Origin: Onchocerca volvulus
Lineage: Eukaryota; Nematoda; Chromadorea; Rhabditida; Onchocercidae
Length of the DNA: 64,000 nt
Reading direction: 5' to 3'
Assembly: GCA_000499405.2 (NCBI GenBank)
Contig: HG738138.1
Coordinates: 558,001 to 622,000 of the forward strand
The notes beneath the pieces were generated by a model. It saw only the letters and a list, made by a program, of their open reading frames with translations, was not told the DNA's origin and ran no database searches. This document shows, one piece after another, positions 28,764 to 41,240 of this stretch. The position numbers and the translations under genes were made by a program. Every line of letters starts with the position of its first letter. The stretch's first letter is position 1.

Positions 28764-30263
28764 GACTACACTGCTACAATTATTAATTTGTATTATTCGG
28801 GTATTTTTTTTGCACATATCGCAACAATATCATTATCACCATTGTCTCCATTTATTTTTCATGGGTCTAGTTCATTCATAAATTTAGCCAGTATAATCTA
28901 TTTACAAAAAACGAAAACTTTTAGCAAGATTATTGAGTGGAAGGAAATTAGAATTTTTAATCAAAATTGATTGAAGGAGAAAGAGAAAGTAGTTGAACAT
29001 TTAAATATAAATTCCAGGTTTGGTTTTCAGTTTTTATTTGCAGTATATTTTATATTCTATGTATTTTCCAAATTTGTTATCTTAATTTTACAAATTGTTG
29101 ACAATTTCTAAAATTAATTTGTCGTTAAATCAGTCACTTCTTTCATTTTTGTTGTTTTAGAAGCCGATTGCTTGCATTTCCTTCCCGGTTTACATTAAAT
29201 AGTGTTCCAAGGTTGTAAGTTTAGTCATTTTGTATGTTTATAAATTTTATTATATTGCTTCCCCATGGATTATTCGTGCTGTCTCTGAAATCAGTAGTAC
29301 ATCATATTCAGGCCTGAATTAAGTTGAAGTTTTAGAATCTCCAACCGATATTTTACGACACTATTCTAGGATTTTTAATTGACTGTATGCAAGATACACA
29401 TAATTTCAACATTACTTCTGGAATCCTGTTGTTGCATCTTGAACTATAGCGATTAAATGAAATGATTATATTGCACATCATCGTCTTCTCTTTGTTTGCA
29501 TTTTGCATTATTATGTATTGTTTCTTTTTTTTTTTTTTTTTCACTTGCTTTGTAATGTTGCTTAGAAATTTTTATGCGTTGTGTTTATTTCACATATTCC
29601 ATTATGTTCTTAATTTATTATGCTCAAACTTCGACTCTCGGTGCTTATAATACGTCACTCTCTACTGTTTTATATACATGTAAACCCCTTTTTAAACGCG
29701 CTTTTTTTGCCAGGAATATAAATTAAAAGCGATGACACGTATACATCAGGTTCAAAGTAGAGATAACTAATCAATCCAGCGATGAATAGGAGAAAAGGTA
29801 AATATTAATCAAACTTGACGTTAATTGACTCCCAAAATGGAAAATCGTGAAAATCAGACAATTCCAGTGACTTTCGTGACAGATTACAATCGATAGTCGA
29901 ACGAAACACTACCAAATGAGCTTCTTGCCTTTATGATTGACTGTTCAGATGTTACTATACCTAAGTCAAATTGGCGTTGTTTTTGCCTAATAAAATTTCG
30001 GTTAGCTGATCGGTATATATAGCCTATATTAAGTTTCTGTGATGCATATCCTTCATGATATCACTCATATATCTAGTCATCATTTCTACGAAACGACGAG
30101 TTAGCCGACTATATAATTTTAGCTGTTTGGAATTTCATATAATATGTATCAGTCTAACGGTGGGTTACCGCTGTTATAATATGTAATTTTAATAATTTTG
30201 ACGGCTGTTGAACTCCAGCAGCAAAAACAGCGTGATCAATAACTTGGTAATTGAAGAAATTTA
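28763..30263. other. Convergent spacer between the kinase and V-ATPase genes
   Basis: AT-rich sequence with a T-run at 29523-29541. Frames at 28710-28970 and 29353-29650 arise from the microsatellite and homopolymers. No gene supported. Confidence 0.5.
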
Positions 30264-30330
30264 AAATCTAAAATTATAAGATGGTCTGATTTAGAACATC
30301 TAAACCAGACCATCTTGTAGTCTAGTATTT
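30264..30330. ncRNA. 67-nt imperfect hairpin, candidate microRNA precursor
   Basis: A perfect 11-bp stem (30278-30288 with 30306-30316; arm AAGATGGTCTG) is followed, after one A/C mismatch, by a 5-bp stem (30290-30294 with 30300-30304) and a 5-nt loop AACAT. Outward, pairing continues with wobbles and four isolated mismatches or so to about 30264/30330. Total length near 67 nt with a roughly 30-bp imperfect stem matches the shape of animal pre-microRNAs. I do not recognise a known mature sequence, and transcription cannot be judged. The strand is undetermined. A relic inverted-repeat element is the main alternative. Confidence 0.35.
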
Positions 30331-30637
30331 GGAAGAGTTTGCATGTTTTCTTTGCTAGACGTCACAATGGCATGTGGAAATCAAAAAAATTCTTATCGTG
30401 GTAATAACTTATTGCTGAGTGAAACTCGTGAAATCTTGCAAACTGATGAGAAGGCAGGAAACGATGCCAGAACATTCCAGTGTCCAACTAAGTGGATATA
30501 AAAATTCGTAATTGTTGTCGGTGGTACTCACATTAATGCTATTCTTTTTAATATCAATATAAAATTATACGAAGAGCAGGATTAATCGCTAATAATCATG
30601 ATAAGTTGATACTATTTTTATCTAGTTAGATATCAGT
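30331..30637. other. 3' flank of the V-ATPase subunit gene
   Basis: Region directly downstream of the minus-strand stop at 30638; AT-rich and presumably contains its 3' UTR. No clear coding signal. Confidence 0.5.
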
Positions 30638-33600
30638 TTATTTTTCACCAACACTTGCTTTCAGTAGCACATCCTTGAAGTAGAAAGGCATAAAAGGATA
30701 ACCAAGTCCGAGGTAGAATTTGGACTGGAACTCAACCCTGCAATAATGTTATTGATTTTTAATATTTTAGTCAGAATGAGAATTATTTAAAAATTAAGCT
30801 TTCGAAGTATAATCAATTTGTATTCTTTGATCCGAATGTCGACCGATTTATGAAGTACTTCAAGATTTTTAAAATCTAATTGACTGACCAATGTAATCGA
30901 AGTGCGTGTAGAAAGGCAGAAAGTCCCTCCATGAGTACCAGAATTGAAACAGTCAAAATACCGAATGCAAAGAATATGAAATAAGCGGCGATATAGCCAG
31001 CAATGCCAGAAATGCCAAAAGCTTGTACAAGTACCATCTCCCATAATACTTCCGATAATTCTGTAATATTTTTATAAAAAGTTTTGTATAAAAATCTAAA
31101 TTTGACAATTCTTCCAATTCAAATGAACGAATGGATTCGGTGCTAAGATTCAAGGTGCAATTTTGATGACATTCCGCTTTTAATATGAATGGAGTATCAT
31201 GCCAACAAGAAAGGAACTGCTAAAACTTCTAGGAATTTCGAAATTTTGAAGTAAATAAAATCAAATGACTAATTTGTTTTAAATATTATCTGCATTTTGG
31301 AAAGAATAGGTATTATTTATAAATAGAATTTTTCGTTGATTATATTATTGCCAAAGAATCAATCATTATCGTTTTAAATTTTTTCGGTAGTTTTAATGGA
31401 AATTTCAAAAACAACTAATCTTCACTGATGAATGTAAAATTTTACAGGAAAAAGAGTATTGAGAAAACAAAATAATTAGGAATAAACTTACGGGCATGTG
31501 CCAATGATAAAGCCCATAATCGGAGGTATGATGCTGTATGGGACACACAACCAAGGACATACTCAATTGTATGGATAGCTTGATGTACCATAACATCCGC
31601 AAAAGACTTAAAATAAATTTTATAATATCAAAATACAAGAAACTTCATATTTATCATGTTTTTGAAATTTTCTCACTCCATATTAGCTTGTAAATCAAAA
31701 AAGAATTAAATAATTAATTGAGATTAATTCTCTTTTCTTGCGAAGAAGTTACCTCTTCCTCATATTCATTATTGGATGTAGTTTCTTCCCAATTTCTCTT
31801 ATTTAAACCGCTTCCATTTTCGTTCAAAGTTATCTCCGCTTTTTCATTTTCCTGATTCTTCCATACTACCTAATAAAGGAGAAATTTGCTATGAAAATGA
31901 AAATTTTTGAAAAGCATCAAAGAAGAAAAGTATAATTTCCAAGAGGATTTGCAGAAGCAAGTTGACTTTTTCGGCTGGTATTAAATTGATCTTAATAGCG
32001 ATTAGATAATTTAAAAACGGTTAGAGAAATTTTGCGGAAATTATTATTATTTCCCAAAAGGAACAAAAGCGTCGAAATCAAACGATGTTTGACTAATTTA
32101 TATTTCAAAACTCTTTTTGGCACTTCATTAATATTTTTTTTAAACGTACGGAATTATCGCTAACGACATTTTTCTTCTTGTGATGTAACAGGAAATGAAT
32201 TGGTTTGCCAAATAACATAATTGGCACGCAAATTACAGCTATTGTAACCAAAATTGCTTCAAAGGTTGACTGAAATTCGTCTTGATTTCGGAAAATTTTT
32301 TAAATCTCAGGAAATTATGAAAAGTAATTTTATCATATCATCAAAAAGCTACTTGCCTGTCCAGGATACCATTGGCTAAGATAGCAATTTGGCCAATTAG
32401 CATATGTAACATGGCCATCATTTACACTAATAATTTCCATTTCATCGACAAAGCCAAGCGGACGATCTTTGAACATGAACATGCTAATCAAACCAATCTC
32501 AAATATGCCATATAAAATATGCCGATTTCATTATGAAAATTTAATTTTCAAAAATGCTACTCAAAAAATAAGGAAAAATTACCAGCAATGAAGGGGCGCA
32601 ACTTGATCCTGGATAAAGCAATCCAAAGATGTATTCCTCTCGAACCCAGAAGAATAACCACTTGACTATAATTTGCGCACATAAATAGATAAATATACAG
32701 AGCATAAACAAAATCTGTGGGATAAACACTGTGAATATTTCAATTCTTGATTTGAAGTATCTGAAATTTGTCAAATATATCAAGTTTAGATAAAATATTG
32801 AAGTAAAATGTCTTAAATTATTGAAAATCTCAACAGGAAATTGATTTAAATTAGGATAATTTAGAGGCTGGCATCGTAAATTTGCTTGGAGAAGCTAACA
32901 CAAAGTTTTGTCTTGCTTTCAGTTAATATTGCTAACAGATTGGTACTAATGACCAAATAATTCTGAAAATATTTGTTAAACAATCATATTTTATGAGATA
33001 TTATCATTTATTAATAGAATTCGAGTATCAGTAATACTGCTAAACAGAATTGGAGCAAAATCCTACTAACAACGTACATATAATTTAACAGCGATAAGAA
33101 TACTCCAAACGTCATCTGGGCAATTCCAAGTATGACAGATAATTTCATTTTTAATGAATTTGAAAAGTTTAGTCGATTCTCCGCCAAATTCCATATCGGA
33201 TCAACACCAAACCAATAGGGTCCATTATCATGCATATAGGATCGTGATGGCGGCAAATCAATTACTATTTCTTTATGCAAACGAATCGATTCAGAATCCC
33301 AAGATTCAATCTCCGTGTTACTAGAAAAAATGCTCAGAAGAAAGATACATTGGCATGGAAGTATTCTAAAACACTTAGAAGATATTCATTAGCTGGAAGT
33401 TACGATCAATATTCCGATCTTTAGGTATTATTCGAAACTTGTAATGTTATGATCAAAAAAAGCAGAAATACTTTGCTTCTGTGAGATTTCAAATTTCATC
33501 AATCTTAATTTAATTCAAATTAACTAAAAACTAAAACTTACGGGAATGGATTACGCCATTTTGAACCGAAGAGATTAAATGATTTAGCAAAAACGTCATT

Positions 33601-36600
33601 GTAGAGGAAACCTGCATGAACCGAAAAAATGCCCATAAGTAAAATGATATAACGACCACCGTAGAACATGGTAAAAATCTGTAAATTTTAATCATATATA
33701 AATATTTTGCAATTCCAATTTTTTAGAACAATCATACACTGATCATTATTTAATAATTAAATTAAGTTTATTGATCATTAAATTCTTTCTTTTGACCCAT
33801 AATATCATTTCATAGTACCACCTCATCTTTGATATTGCGTGCTTCAAGGTTCTTTTCCCGAAGCACCATCCATAAACCAGCGAGAAGCATTAAAATACCA
33901 TGTCCAAGATCACCAAACATGCAGGAAAAGAGAAATGGGAATGTTATAATAGTATATGGAGCTGAAAATGGTATTAAATTAGTGAAGTTGGTCAAAATCT
34001 GTCAAAATTCTCAAAAACTTGGCAGTTTTGATTCATTAAAATATTAATCATACCGGGATTGATTTCCAAATAGGAGGCAGTACCATAAGAATCAACGATT
34101 GCTTGGAAAACTCTCGTGAATTTGTTAACTCGATTGTATGTTGGTGGCTCTTCCGTGGTTTCCAAAAGATTCAGAACAGGTCTCACGCTGCTACCACTTT
34201 TCCTCTGCAATCACAGCTTAGCACCTGAATTAGTCTTATTTACGTAATTGCTACAGAAATTTTCCATGTTCACAAATTACGTGACACTTACTAACCCATA
34301 AATCAATCAGTAGGCTTATTTTTTAACATAAACTTTCATTGAAAATCTTTCAAATATGAGCTCAACTGTTTTTTCTTAGAACTTCTAAAGTTTTTTTTTA
34401 TATAAATGGTGTGAAAATTTATAAGCGTTTGAAATCTCTTACCACTCCTTCTTCAAGAGCCAAACGAACATTTTCCAGGTCAACGTAGGGTACCCAACAC
34501 TCAGCGATGAAAAATTTGCCGATAGCGTCAAATGTAAAGAGATTCAACGTGTAGTAAACTGATTTCTGCATGCGAACCTGAAATTGTCCATGAGGTTATC
34601 AACATGAAAGCTCATGCAAAAGTATACTACTCATAATTGATACTTGAAAATTTTGAAGAAACCTCATTTTGCCACTGCTTGACAGAACTGGAAGCAGCCT
34701 GGAGTACTTTATAGCGATGCTCTTGAGTTTGACCCAGTACAGTACGCATATCCGATATTCGAGCTTTCACATCACGTGCTGCTGCATGACGATCCTGCAA
34801 AATCAGGAAATGATAAATTTAACATGTTATACATCGAATCGTTATGTTTCAGTACAGCACAAAACTAGAATTATTAATTTTGAATAATTTTTGCAAATAA
34901 AGGATTTAAGAATAAATTTTCAAGAACTATTAAGAAATATCATAAATAAAGCAGTCAGACCTTACTGTTCTTTGGACAATTATTATAGATTTTAGCCTTG
35001 AATCCTTCACAAACTTTCTCGATGATAATCCGCAAATGATCACCTTTATAGAAAACCAAAAACACTGATTTGGTGCACATTTCGCCCTGTAATGCTCAAA
35101 TTCTTTTTACTAATAATTTGAAAGCATGATTATATAACGAAAATGAGAAAGAATGAAATTAGATGGAAAGATTGAAATTAGATTAAAATATAATAGAGAA
35201 AAAAGAACGGAAAATAATAAGAAAATTGAAAAAAAGATCGGTTCATCCATGAGAGTTTTACTTTCATAGACTTAATTAGAAATCAAGACATGGAAACGGT
35301 AAATTTAACTGTTAAAATCATAATATAAGTTTAGAAGCATACACTATCTGGATTCTCCAGTTCCTCCTCAATATCAGTAGTACGTACAAATGCCGTTTTA
35401 TGACAAGCTCGCCATAAAACTTTTTCGAAAGCATTCACACGATCACGATTGATAATACCTGCCAAAAATCTAAAATTGAAATTAGGAAGATCTTGAAAAT
35501 CAATGATATTATTTCGTTCAGACAAATCCATTTTGAATTTAGATTTCAATAAACTAAATTTGGAGGCGAAAGGCAATAATTTTTAAATAATGATATTACG
35601 GAAATTTTTTATTTTTTTCAAATAGACTTATTACTATGTGAGAACGTGTAGCAGCAATACATTAAAACAAGTTTTTTAATTCTTATATTTTGATTTGAAG
35701 TTCAAAGTTACTGACTTCGCTGCATTCTCTACTTTAAGTTGCATTATAACCAGAAACAAATCCATTTGATCTGCAGTATAAGAAAATTACCCTATAGGCT
35801 CTTTTGGCCGTTTGAGTACAAGTGCAGATTCTTCTTCTACAGCTTCAATTTCATGCATTGCAACATCACTTATGCCCTGGAAGTAAACAATTATTTCAAT
35901 TAATTTTAAATCAATACAATCACTTTTGATGACACATCTCATAAACCACAGATTCCGATCCCTTCTCGATAAAATTTTATTAACTTTCTATCCCAGTAAA
36001 TCACTAGAAACTGTCATAATTAATTTTGTAAGTTTATTTGGCATTACAGTGAATGGAATGAAATTTTTTGGAAAATTTTAATATTTAGTTCTTTTTCGGA
36101 TCAAACGCACAGATAAAGCAAACTTCTTCGAAAAAATGATCGGTTTTCTCTAGAATTGCTTCCCATTCTTTTAGCTCCAAATAATTCCGTTTCAAAAGTA
36201 TATTGTTTGAGTTCATATCGATTACATCACGTTCTAAATCAACTAGCGTACCCTGTAAAATATAATCCGATCATTCTTCAATCGATTGAAATATTTTATT
36301 ATCCTATGATAGATGTTTGACAAATCTTCCAAATGTACAGAATCCTTGAATACTTCAAGGACCGGAAATTGTTTATTCTTGTTCTCGTACTTCCCTGTAG
36401 CGCTAATTCTGTAGGTTCATACAAATAATAATAACCAGAAACTGTAGTTTGAAATTTTCTTTTGGAAATATCAAAAAGAAGTTAGAAATATTCCCTGGTG
36501 TAAAGAATCAAAATGTAGCCAACCTCAAGCTGATTGAGTTCATGTGGTGCCAATACTTCATATGTGCCATCTCTGCTAACATCATCATTAACTTCAATAT

Positions 36601-37351
36601 CGTCTTTACGTATTTGGGCATCGAGAAATCCTGAAAAATTAGCATCATAATCAGGAAACTTTACTTATCGCAACCAGCCCTAAAACTCTGTGAATTTAAA
36701 TAATCTATGTGGAACCGAGCGCAAATTTAATTCATAACGACTTACTCAACTTCCGTTCCAATTCTTCAAATCGTTGAATGTCACGAAGATACATTCGTTG
36801 AAATGGATTAACATCAGCGTTTAGCTAAAAACTGTCCAATAATTTATCTCATCAATTATTTGAATTGTATATTGAATAGGACATTTTTATCAAGTTGTTC
36901 ATTGTTTAATTCTTGCTTTCTTTCAATGATAAAAAATGCATTTTTTATTATTTTTTTTTTTTTTATCTCCTTTGGTTTATTAAAGCAGACCGAGAGTTCG
37001 GTCAAGTTGAGTCCTTTTCATCGCAATTTTCAGAAGATTCAGAAGATCTAAATCATATTGACTTTCGCGTGAAAAGCTGATAGATGACCAATAAATTAAA
37101 TTTAACAAGGTGAAATTTTACAATTAAACTATTTTCAATTGTTTGATGAGCAAATTTTGTAAGAAAATAATTTGCTGAATGAACTTAAATTCGAAACTTC
37201 TAAAATTCGAAAAAATATTTCAGAAAAAGAATACATCTTTAAACTGAACATAAGGATGTTTGCCAAGTTCAGCAACACAAGAAAATGCAGCATCTTTTTG
37301 AACAATCATTTGGCAGAATCGCATCTGCTCCGATCGGTATAGTGATCCCAT
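30638..37351 (-). CDS. vha-6: V-type H+-ATPase V0 subunit a, VHA-6-like
   Basis: Proton-channel subunit a of the membrane V0 sector. Twenty in-phase exons: 37351-37235, 36824-36746, 36630-36524, 36252-36124, 35876-35791, 35469-35343, 35086-34961, 34794-34663, 34577-34443, 34204-34054, 33961-33822, 33678-33542, 33320-33078, 32760-32583, 32497-32357, 32269-32150, 31869-31753, 31606-31492, 31060-30889, 30737-30638; 883 aa, usual family length. The start [17 protein letters not shown], the cytosolic coiled-coil N-half (34-36 kb), [15 protein letters not shown], and the conserved [13 protein letters not shown] helix with the essential channel arginine are all present, ending with [15 protein letters not shown] and [18 protein letters not shown]. 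Of the four C. elegans paralogues it resembles VHA-6 (intestinal apical membrane) most closely; that assignment is from memory. The intron after 32357 starts with GC. Confidence 0.95.
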
Positions 37352-39393
37352 GAGTTAATGAAGTTTTGTTTTCGATCTCTTGGTCCTGCAAGAAATTTGC
37401 AATAATTTTTTGAATCAAAAAAGGTCAAAATCGGAAATTCATATGAATCATTCCCAAGCAAATACAAAATAAAATAGAAAAAAATCTTTATGACACAGCT
37501 AATGAAAGACAGTTACGACAAGTTTATTTAACTGCAATATTTCAATCAAAATTTCACTCTTGGACTGTTATATGCAAGAAAAACCTGAGAAGAACTTTCT
37601 GAAATTATACTTAAAGGATTTCTTTTTTCCTTCCTTACTTTCAAGAAAATGCATATTTTAATAGATATTCATAAACAAGCATGAAACTTGAAGAAAAATT
37701 AGGAGTTAGAGAGAAGAAAAAGTATGGGGGAAAAAAATGAATCAACTGTCATCCGACTACTTTCGTATTAGTGATTAAAATTTATATCACAGGAGGCAAT
37801 TGTTTTTTCCCTGATAATGTAAGTCTTCCCAGAAGAAATTTGTAAAAACTTATATTTTTTATTTAAATAATAAAATTCAATATCGAGATGTAGTCATTCA
37901 GAAAGAAAGATAAATGAGAAGTTCCGGATAAAAATGACTAATGGTAGTAGTATTTGCCCTTCTTTCTCCGAACAAATTTTTCCATTACTTTAGCATGAAT
38001 TTAATTGAAAATTGCAGCGTTAAGATTTCCAATTTAGTATAAAATTTAAAATATGAGCAAAATTTTGTAATGATAATATGTTTGATTATTTTGCTTTATG
38101 GATCGTTATAAAAGAAGCAGATAAGCAAACTTTTTTTTTTTGTTGAATTTGTAATTCTTTTCTAGATTTGATTGTATATTTTGTTTGTGTATCATAAGTT
38201 TGTTGCAGAAATTTTTTTGGTTTCTTCTTTTTTCAACTTAGTTTGATTTAATAATTGAAACTCGGATCAATTTCTAAAGGCAAAATGAAATTCGTTGGAA
38301 GATTAGCTACTATTTTAATTATTTAATTGTTTTGGACCTGCAAGCTTATTAAAATTTGAAGCGAAATGATTTGTCGATTAAAAGATCTTTATTGCATAGA
38401 ACTTTTCTATATATCAATAATATTATTGATAGAAATTTGAGAATCTAAAAAAATATTGCGATGATGTTACAATCAAATCATGGACAGAAGAATATTATGA
38501 AAAAATTGAAGGTCAATGAAAATCTAAAGTGGCTCAACTCCGTTATCCATGACCTTCATGAAATATTTTCATCAGCATTCTATTCTACTACTGATCCTTA
38601 CTAAAATATTTAAATATCCAGAAAAATTAAGTTACAAAAAAAAAAAATTGGTTCTTAATTCTTTGAAGTCATTAAGGATGCAATGATTGTGGTTAAAAAA
38701 TGAATGCTTTTGAACACAGATATGTTTGTTGCAGTTAAAATCAGCATTTTTAAATAAGATCGATAATCATTAAATGATTCGAGGCAAAAAAGCGCAACTT
38801 GAATGAAAAATTACGATATTCTGAAAAATTAAGGAAATTTTATTGGTTTTAAGTCGGAAAATCTAATTTAAGAAAAAACAGAAAAAACTGCAAATAAATT
38901 GAAAATTAAAAGTTCAACAAAATGAACAAAAACAAATTAAAGAAAACATTTGTAGCAGTGAATAATAGTATTCTTTTTTTTTCGGAAATAACAACTTTAA
39001 CGGACTGTACTAATATCGCAGTATTTTTAATCATGATGACTAAGTTTTGATGATTATTTCTATTACTCACTGCTGTTCCCATTTATAGGTATAGCAAAAA
39101 TCCCTGTTTACATTGAATTTCAAATGAGTAAAATTACTTATTTTAAAATCAGTAATTTTGGGATTACCGTGTTGCCTACATGTAATACGATTTCAAAATA
39201 CTAATACTTCGAAAATCGTAAAATTTACTTGAATTTTTAAATTCTGAAATTAATGAATTTAGGCAAATATGAAATTTTTTGCTTACAATGATATACTTAA
39301 TTACTTTCCTCAATTAGAATATGACTTATAGATTATGGTTATTTTAAAAGAATTCTCTCCTGCAGTTGATTTAGTTAATCATTAAAAAAAAAA
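37352..39393. other. V-ATPase upstream region
   Basis: Divergent spacer. TGATAA occurs at 37812-37817 and 38071-38076, about 0.46 and 0.72 kb upstream of the V-ATPase start. This is the core recognised by intestinal GATA factors in C. elegans, but the hexamer is common in AT-rich DNA. No coding sequence seen. Confidence 0.4.
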
Positions 39394-39444
39394 ATTATTG
39401 AATTAAGATTAAAAAATCAAATTATTAGATTAAGATTAAAAAAT
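39394..39444. repeat. 27-bp tandem repeat, two copies
   Basis: Two adjacent near-identical units (39394-39420 and 39421-39444) containing ATTAAGATTAAAAAAT. Short AT-rich duplication of no evident function. Confidence 0.75.
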
Positions 39445-39594
39445 AGCAGGGAAAATTTGATTTCATTGCGAAAAGAAATAAACTGTCATAGAACTAACAC
39501 TAAGCAGGCTAACCGTTCCACTTTTTTGTCGCCAAAATTATTTGACATTAACTTCTGTTATCAGCATTAATTTTTTCTTTTTTTTTTGTTGCAG

Positions 39595-39730
39595 AAGCAT
39601 AATATTTTACATTTTGTTTGCACATTATCGTCTATCCTATCAGTTTGAAAATCGCGACACCTATCCGTTCAATATGGTTGACAAATACAAAGATGGCAAT
39701 AAACTTTACAACTGCAACGATGCAACATGA
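39595..39730 (+). CDS. Orphan candidate terminal exon
   Basis: An acceptor-like T-rich tract ending TTGTTGCAG at 39594 precedes an open frame to a TGA at 39728-39730. The tail reads YQFENRDTYPFNMVDKYKDG and then a Cys/Asn-rich end, a mixed polar composition unusual for random AT-rich DNA. No upstream exon or family was recognised, so it may be a gene relic, a terminal exon of an unseen gene, or chance. Confidence 0.22.
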
Positions 39731-40925
39731 CTTGTTCAATTCTACTACGAAGTCATTACAAGTAAGTTGAAAATTATGAAATTTCACTCTTTTTTAAAAA
39801 GAAAAAAAGCACATATCTGTCATAGTCTTATCATGTGGAATATCATGAATGATAAATTAATGTGATTATATATACATGTCTAATAAAACCAATCATTTAA
39901 AAAATTTGAGCATGAGAAAGAGTTTGCAATGAAAAGAAAAAAAAAATGTAGTAAAATTGATCAAAAAAAAAAAAAAAATTGGAAGCGTTGTACAAACACA
40001 TTTTTAAAATGACAAAGAGAAGAGAATTTAACAGGAAATATTGCATCAGGAAATGTCATTTACAAGAGGCGATCTTTGTTATCTGCAACGGATGAACATA
40101 AAACACAATGATTAGAGTACAGAAGATTGTATAATATTTCCATTTCTGTTACAATATTTCCCACAGAATTTTGAATTTATAAATTTTCAAATTTCTTGAT
40201 TAAATTCAATTTCAACAAATTTTGCATGAAACCCATTTTATAACTGTAGAACTTGTCTATACTTTCTAAAATTGTGCTTCACTGATCCGAAAAAAAAAAA
40301 AAAAAAAAACGATACTGTGTCAGATGCGGATATTTTCTCCGTCTCAATGTTTATTTTAGAGTGATTTAAATTTGATATGTTTAATTCTTCCACTTCTCTA
40401 GAATACGCTAGAATTACAAAAGGAATTTCAAGAAAAATGTATGAAAATTACGAGATGTATAAACAAGTCATAAAATGGCAATACTTTGCACTACAAATGA
40501 ACCAAGTATATCATGCTTTGAAAATCATAACTTTTGTTGATAAGTGTATGAAATAAGTCGAAACTATAGAATTTTTACTTGTAAAATTGTCACTTGGGAA
40601 AAAATGCTGTGATGAAAATCGAAAATTTGTCAAATTAAAAAAAGAAGAAAAAAAATGAAGGTTGAAATGCAATATTAGTAATCTGAAATAGTATCACATT
40701 GTCTATTTCAGGTAGTTTTTTTTGAAAAAAAGAGAATGATGTATAAAACGAACTGAGGATTATTCATGCAAGCAAAAATGAAGTAATCAACAGAATTCGT
40801 AGTCATAAACTGTTTTCATCTGATATTGACAGTAGAATGATGATGATGATAGGAGTTATGGACGGTGATGGTAACAAAATGACAATAATGATAACGATGT
40901 TCACTTGAATTACAGTATCATCATA
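39731..40925. other. Intergenic, AT-rich, no gene seen
   Basis: Contains A-runs at 39963-39978 and 40291-40309. No frame of at least 60 codons and no recognisable element. Confidence 0.55.
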
Positions 40926-41240
40926 CATTAGAATGAAAATAATGAAGGAGAGAAAGAAAAAAAAAAGCGCTTCGAAATCTCATGCGACAAATGGAAGAAT
41001 AAGATTGAAGGGGAGAGCGGGAGAGAGGGGACATGAAAGAGGAAGGTGATTGATCTTTTTTCGTCCCCTCCGTTTCTTATGTCGAGACTACTTATTGGTT
41101 TTCGGTCCTCATGGAAGTGAAAAATATTTCTGCTCGCACGATGTCATAAAACCAGTTCTTGTCACAAACCACAAAAAGCTTACTTTTGCTAAATCGGCGG
41201 TGCAAATGTTTTCCCTTCCCTTCCCCTCTCCCCAGAATTA
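40926..41240. other. Purine tract, less AT-rich core and pyrimidine tract
   Basis: GA-rich plus strand at about 40941-41048, then about 150 bp of more balanced composition open on both strands (41050-41262 plus, 41092-41298 minus), then a CT-rich tract at about 41208-41236 ending CCCCAG. The layout parallels 10.4-10.74 kb. It may be a regulatory element; neither open frame has a recognisable domain. Confidence 0.4.
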
